13,649 bases of DNA from SIG440 sp045592585. Its GTDB lineage: Bacteria > Bacillota > Clostridia > Monoglobales > Monoglobaceae. Shown one piece after another: positions 12,080-13,649 of the stretch (positions within the stretch are counted from its first letter, which is position 1; each line of letters opens with the position of its first letter). Both the position numbers and the translations under genes were made by a program. The stretch lies in contig JAZNVB010000047.1 of NCBI GenBank assembly GCA_045592585.1, positions 1 through 13,649 of the forward strand. Direction: 5' to 3'. Below the pieces are notes generated by a model. It saw only the letters and a list, made by a program, of their open reading frames with translations. It had not been told where the DNA came from and did no database searches.

Positions 12080-13649
12080 ATGGTATACAGAGTTTTTGTT
12101 GAAAAGAAAAAGGAACTTGCGGCAGAAGCAAATTCCCTCAAGGGCGAATTGGTTAACCTTCTTCAGATTAAAGGTCTTGAAGATTTAAGAATAATCAACC
12201 GCTATGATGTTGAAAATATTGACAAGGAGCTCTTTGAATATTGCAAAAAGACGGTATTCTCCGAGCCTCAGCTTGATATTGTAACCGATGAAATTACAGA
12301 TAAATGTGATTTTATCTTTGCTGTTGAATTTCTTCCCGGTCAGTTTGACCTTCGTGCAAATTCTGCAGAGGAATGTATTCAGCTTATTTCCAAAGGCGAC
12401 CGTCCCACCGTTAAGGCGGCAAAGGTTTATATGCTCAGCGGAAAATTGACTGAGGCAGATGTTGCCGAAATCAAGAAGTATGTTATCAACCCTGTTGAAT
12501 CAAGGGAAGCAACCTTAGAAATGCCCGAAACCCTTGCTACAGCCTATGACATTCCTGAAAGTGTTGCAACACTTGATGGATTTATTGATCTGGACGAAGC
12601 CGGTCTTGCAAAAATGATTGATGATATGGGTCTTGCAATGGATATTGATGACATCAAGTTCTGTCAGGAATATTTCATTGGTGAAAAGCGCAACCCAACA
12701 ATTACAGAAATCAGAATGATTGACACATACTGGTCTGACCATTGCCGTCACACCACCTTCCTCACAACCATAGACAACGTTAAGTTTGAGGACGAGCTCC
12801 TTCAGGCGGCGTATGACAGATATATCGAAACCCGCAAGGCAATTGGCAGAACAAAACCAATTAACCTGATGGATATTGGCACAATCGCTGCAAAATACCT
12901 CAAGGCAAACGGCAAGCTTGACGGCCTTGACGAAAGCGAGGAAATCAATGCCTGCACGGTTAAGATTGACGTAGATGTTGACGGCGAGACCGAAAAATGG
13001 TTACTCTTGTTTAAAAACGAAACCCACAACCACCCCACAGAAATCGAGCCTTTTGGTGGTGCGGCAACCTGTATCGGTGGTGCTATCCGCGACCCGCTGT
13101 CAGGACGTTCTTATGTTTATGCGGCAATGCGTGTTACCGGTGCGGCAGACCCCTTAAAGCCCGTTTCCGAAACAATCGAGGGCAAGCTTCCCCAAAGAAA
13201 GATTGTTACCGGTGCGGCAGCAGGCTACAGCTCCTACGGCAACCAGATTGGTCTTGCAACCGGTCAGGTAGACGAGCTTTATCACGATGGCTACGCAGCA
13301 AAACGTATGGAAATCGGTGCGGTTGTTGCGGCAGCTCCTGCTGAAAACGTGAGACGTGAACGCCCAATTGACGGCGATATTGTTATCCTTCTTGGTGGCA
13401 AAACCGGCCGTGATGGTTGCGGCGGTGCAACCGGCTCTTCAAAATCTCATACAGTTGAATCCCTTGAGAGCTGCGGTGCTGAAGTTCAGAAGGGTAACGC
13501 CCCCGAAGAAAGAAAACTGCAAAGACTTTTCCGCAACAAGGAAGCATCCCTCCTTATCAAACGTTGTAACGACTTTGGTGCAGGCGGTGTGTCGGTTGCT
13601 ATCGGCGAACTGGCTGACGGTCTGACTATCGACCTTAACGCTGTACCCA
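12080..13649 (+). CDS. purL: FGAM synthase PurL, large single-chain type (3' end outside window)
   Basis: Converts FGAR plus glutamine and ATP to FGAM. The frame is open from the ATG at 12080 to the window end (523 full codons). The start is supported by AAAGGAA 6 nt upstream and by MVYRVFVEKKKELAAEA, a PurS-like N-terminal segment typical of the large clostridial protein. Visible motifs are DTYWSDHCRHTTF at about 215-227 and ETHNHPTEIEPFGGAA at 314-329, the first AIRS-like domain, then LLGGKTGRDGCGGATGSS in the following glycine-rich block. Single-chain clostridial enzymes are about 1,200-1,250 residues and end in a glutaminase domain, which would lie beyond the window. No frameshift or internal stop is seen in the visible part. 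Confidence 0.95.
   Translation, partial: MVYRVFVEKKKELAAEANSLKGELVNLLQIKGLEDLRIINRYDVENIDKELFEYCKKTVFSEPQLDIVTDEITDKCDFIFAVEFLPGQFDLRANSAEECIQLISKGDRPTVKAAKVYMLSGKLTEADVAEIKKYVINPVESREATLEMPETLATAYDIPESVATLDGFIDLDEAGLAKMIDDMGLAMDIDDIKFCQEYFIGEKRNPTITEIRMIDTYWSDHCRHTTFLTTIDNVKFEDELLQAAYDRYIETRKAIGRTKPINLMDIGTIAAKYLKANGKLDGLDESEEINACTVKIDVDVDGETEKWLLLFKNETHNHPTEIEPFGGAATCIGGAIRDPLSGRSYVYAAMRVTGAADPLKPVSETIEGKLPQRKIVTGAAAGYSSYGNQIGLATGQVDELYHDGYAAKRMEIGAVVAAAPAENVRRERPIDGDIVILLGGKTGRDGCGGATGSSKSHTVESLESCGAEVQKGNAPEERKLQRLFRNKEASLLIKRCNDFGAGGVSVAIGELADGLTIDLNAVP

Overview
This window looks like a chromosomal piece of an anaerobic gut-type Clostridia genome, most like the Ruminococcaceae/Oscillospiraceae. 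The evidence is moderate G+C, clostridial codon and RBS style, tandem Cys-rich microproteins of a kind common there, a long clostridial-type PurL, and a ZTP riboswitch in front of purE. The taxonomic call is inference from gene style; no rRNA gene is present.

Layout. Positions 2-2074 (+) hold the C-terminal ~690 residues of glycogen phosphorylase (5' end cut by the window), ending at a bidirectional terminator. On the minus strand, a good promoter (2544-2572) drives a ~200-nt, highly structured, apparently untranslated RNA (about 2537 to 2337). It ends in a perfect UUCG-capped terminator, and a 56-residue small protein (2149-2319) follows. Divergently (+) lies a DUF5662-like His-rich protein (2655-3179). 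Next come two tandem minus-strand microproteins (47 and 40 aa) sharing a 17-residue hydrophobic/Cys block, then thymidylate kinase (tmk, +) with its own promoter.

From 4410 to the window end is a purine biosynthesis operon: promoter, ZTP/ZMP riboswitch with overlapping terminator, a ~240-nt hairpin-rich stretch, then purE, purF, purM, purN, a PurO-type IMP cyclohydrolase, a stand-alone AICAR transformylase, purD and purL (cut by the window). These genes cover PRPP to PRA (purF), PRA to GAR (purD), GAR to FGAR (purN), FGAR to FGAM (purL), FGAM to AIR (purM), the AIR carboxylation step (purE), and AICAR to FAICAR to IMP (transformylase plus cyclohydrolase). purC, purB and purK are not in the window. 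The riboswitch family senses ZMP/ZTP, which is the substrate of the operon's own 10-formyl-THF-dependent transformylase.

Most interesting points: (1) the minus-strand RNA at 2337-2539, with a 21-bp closing stem, a 17-bp stem, and a 13-nt apical-loop segment perfectly complementary to a 3' tail that also overlaps a terminator/antiterminator-like pair; (2) a PurF whose N-terminal catalytic cysteine is replaced by glycine, although its PRPP loop and Cys ligand pattern are kept; (3) the PurO plus transformylase-only replacement of bifunctional PurH; (4) palindromic elements in the purF-purM and upstream-of-purD gaps that share a hairpin core with a compensatory base-pair change; (5) the tandem Cys-rich membrane microproteins.
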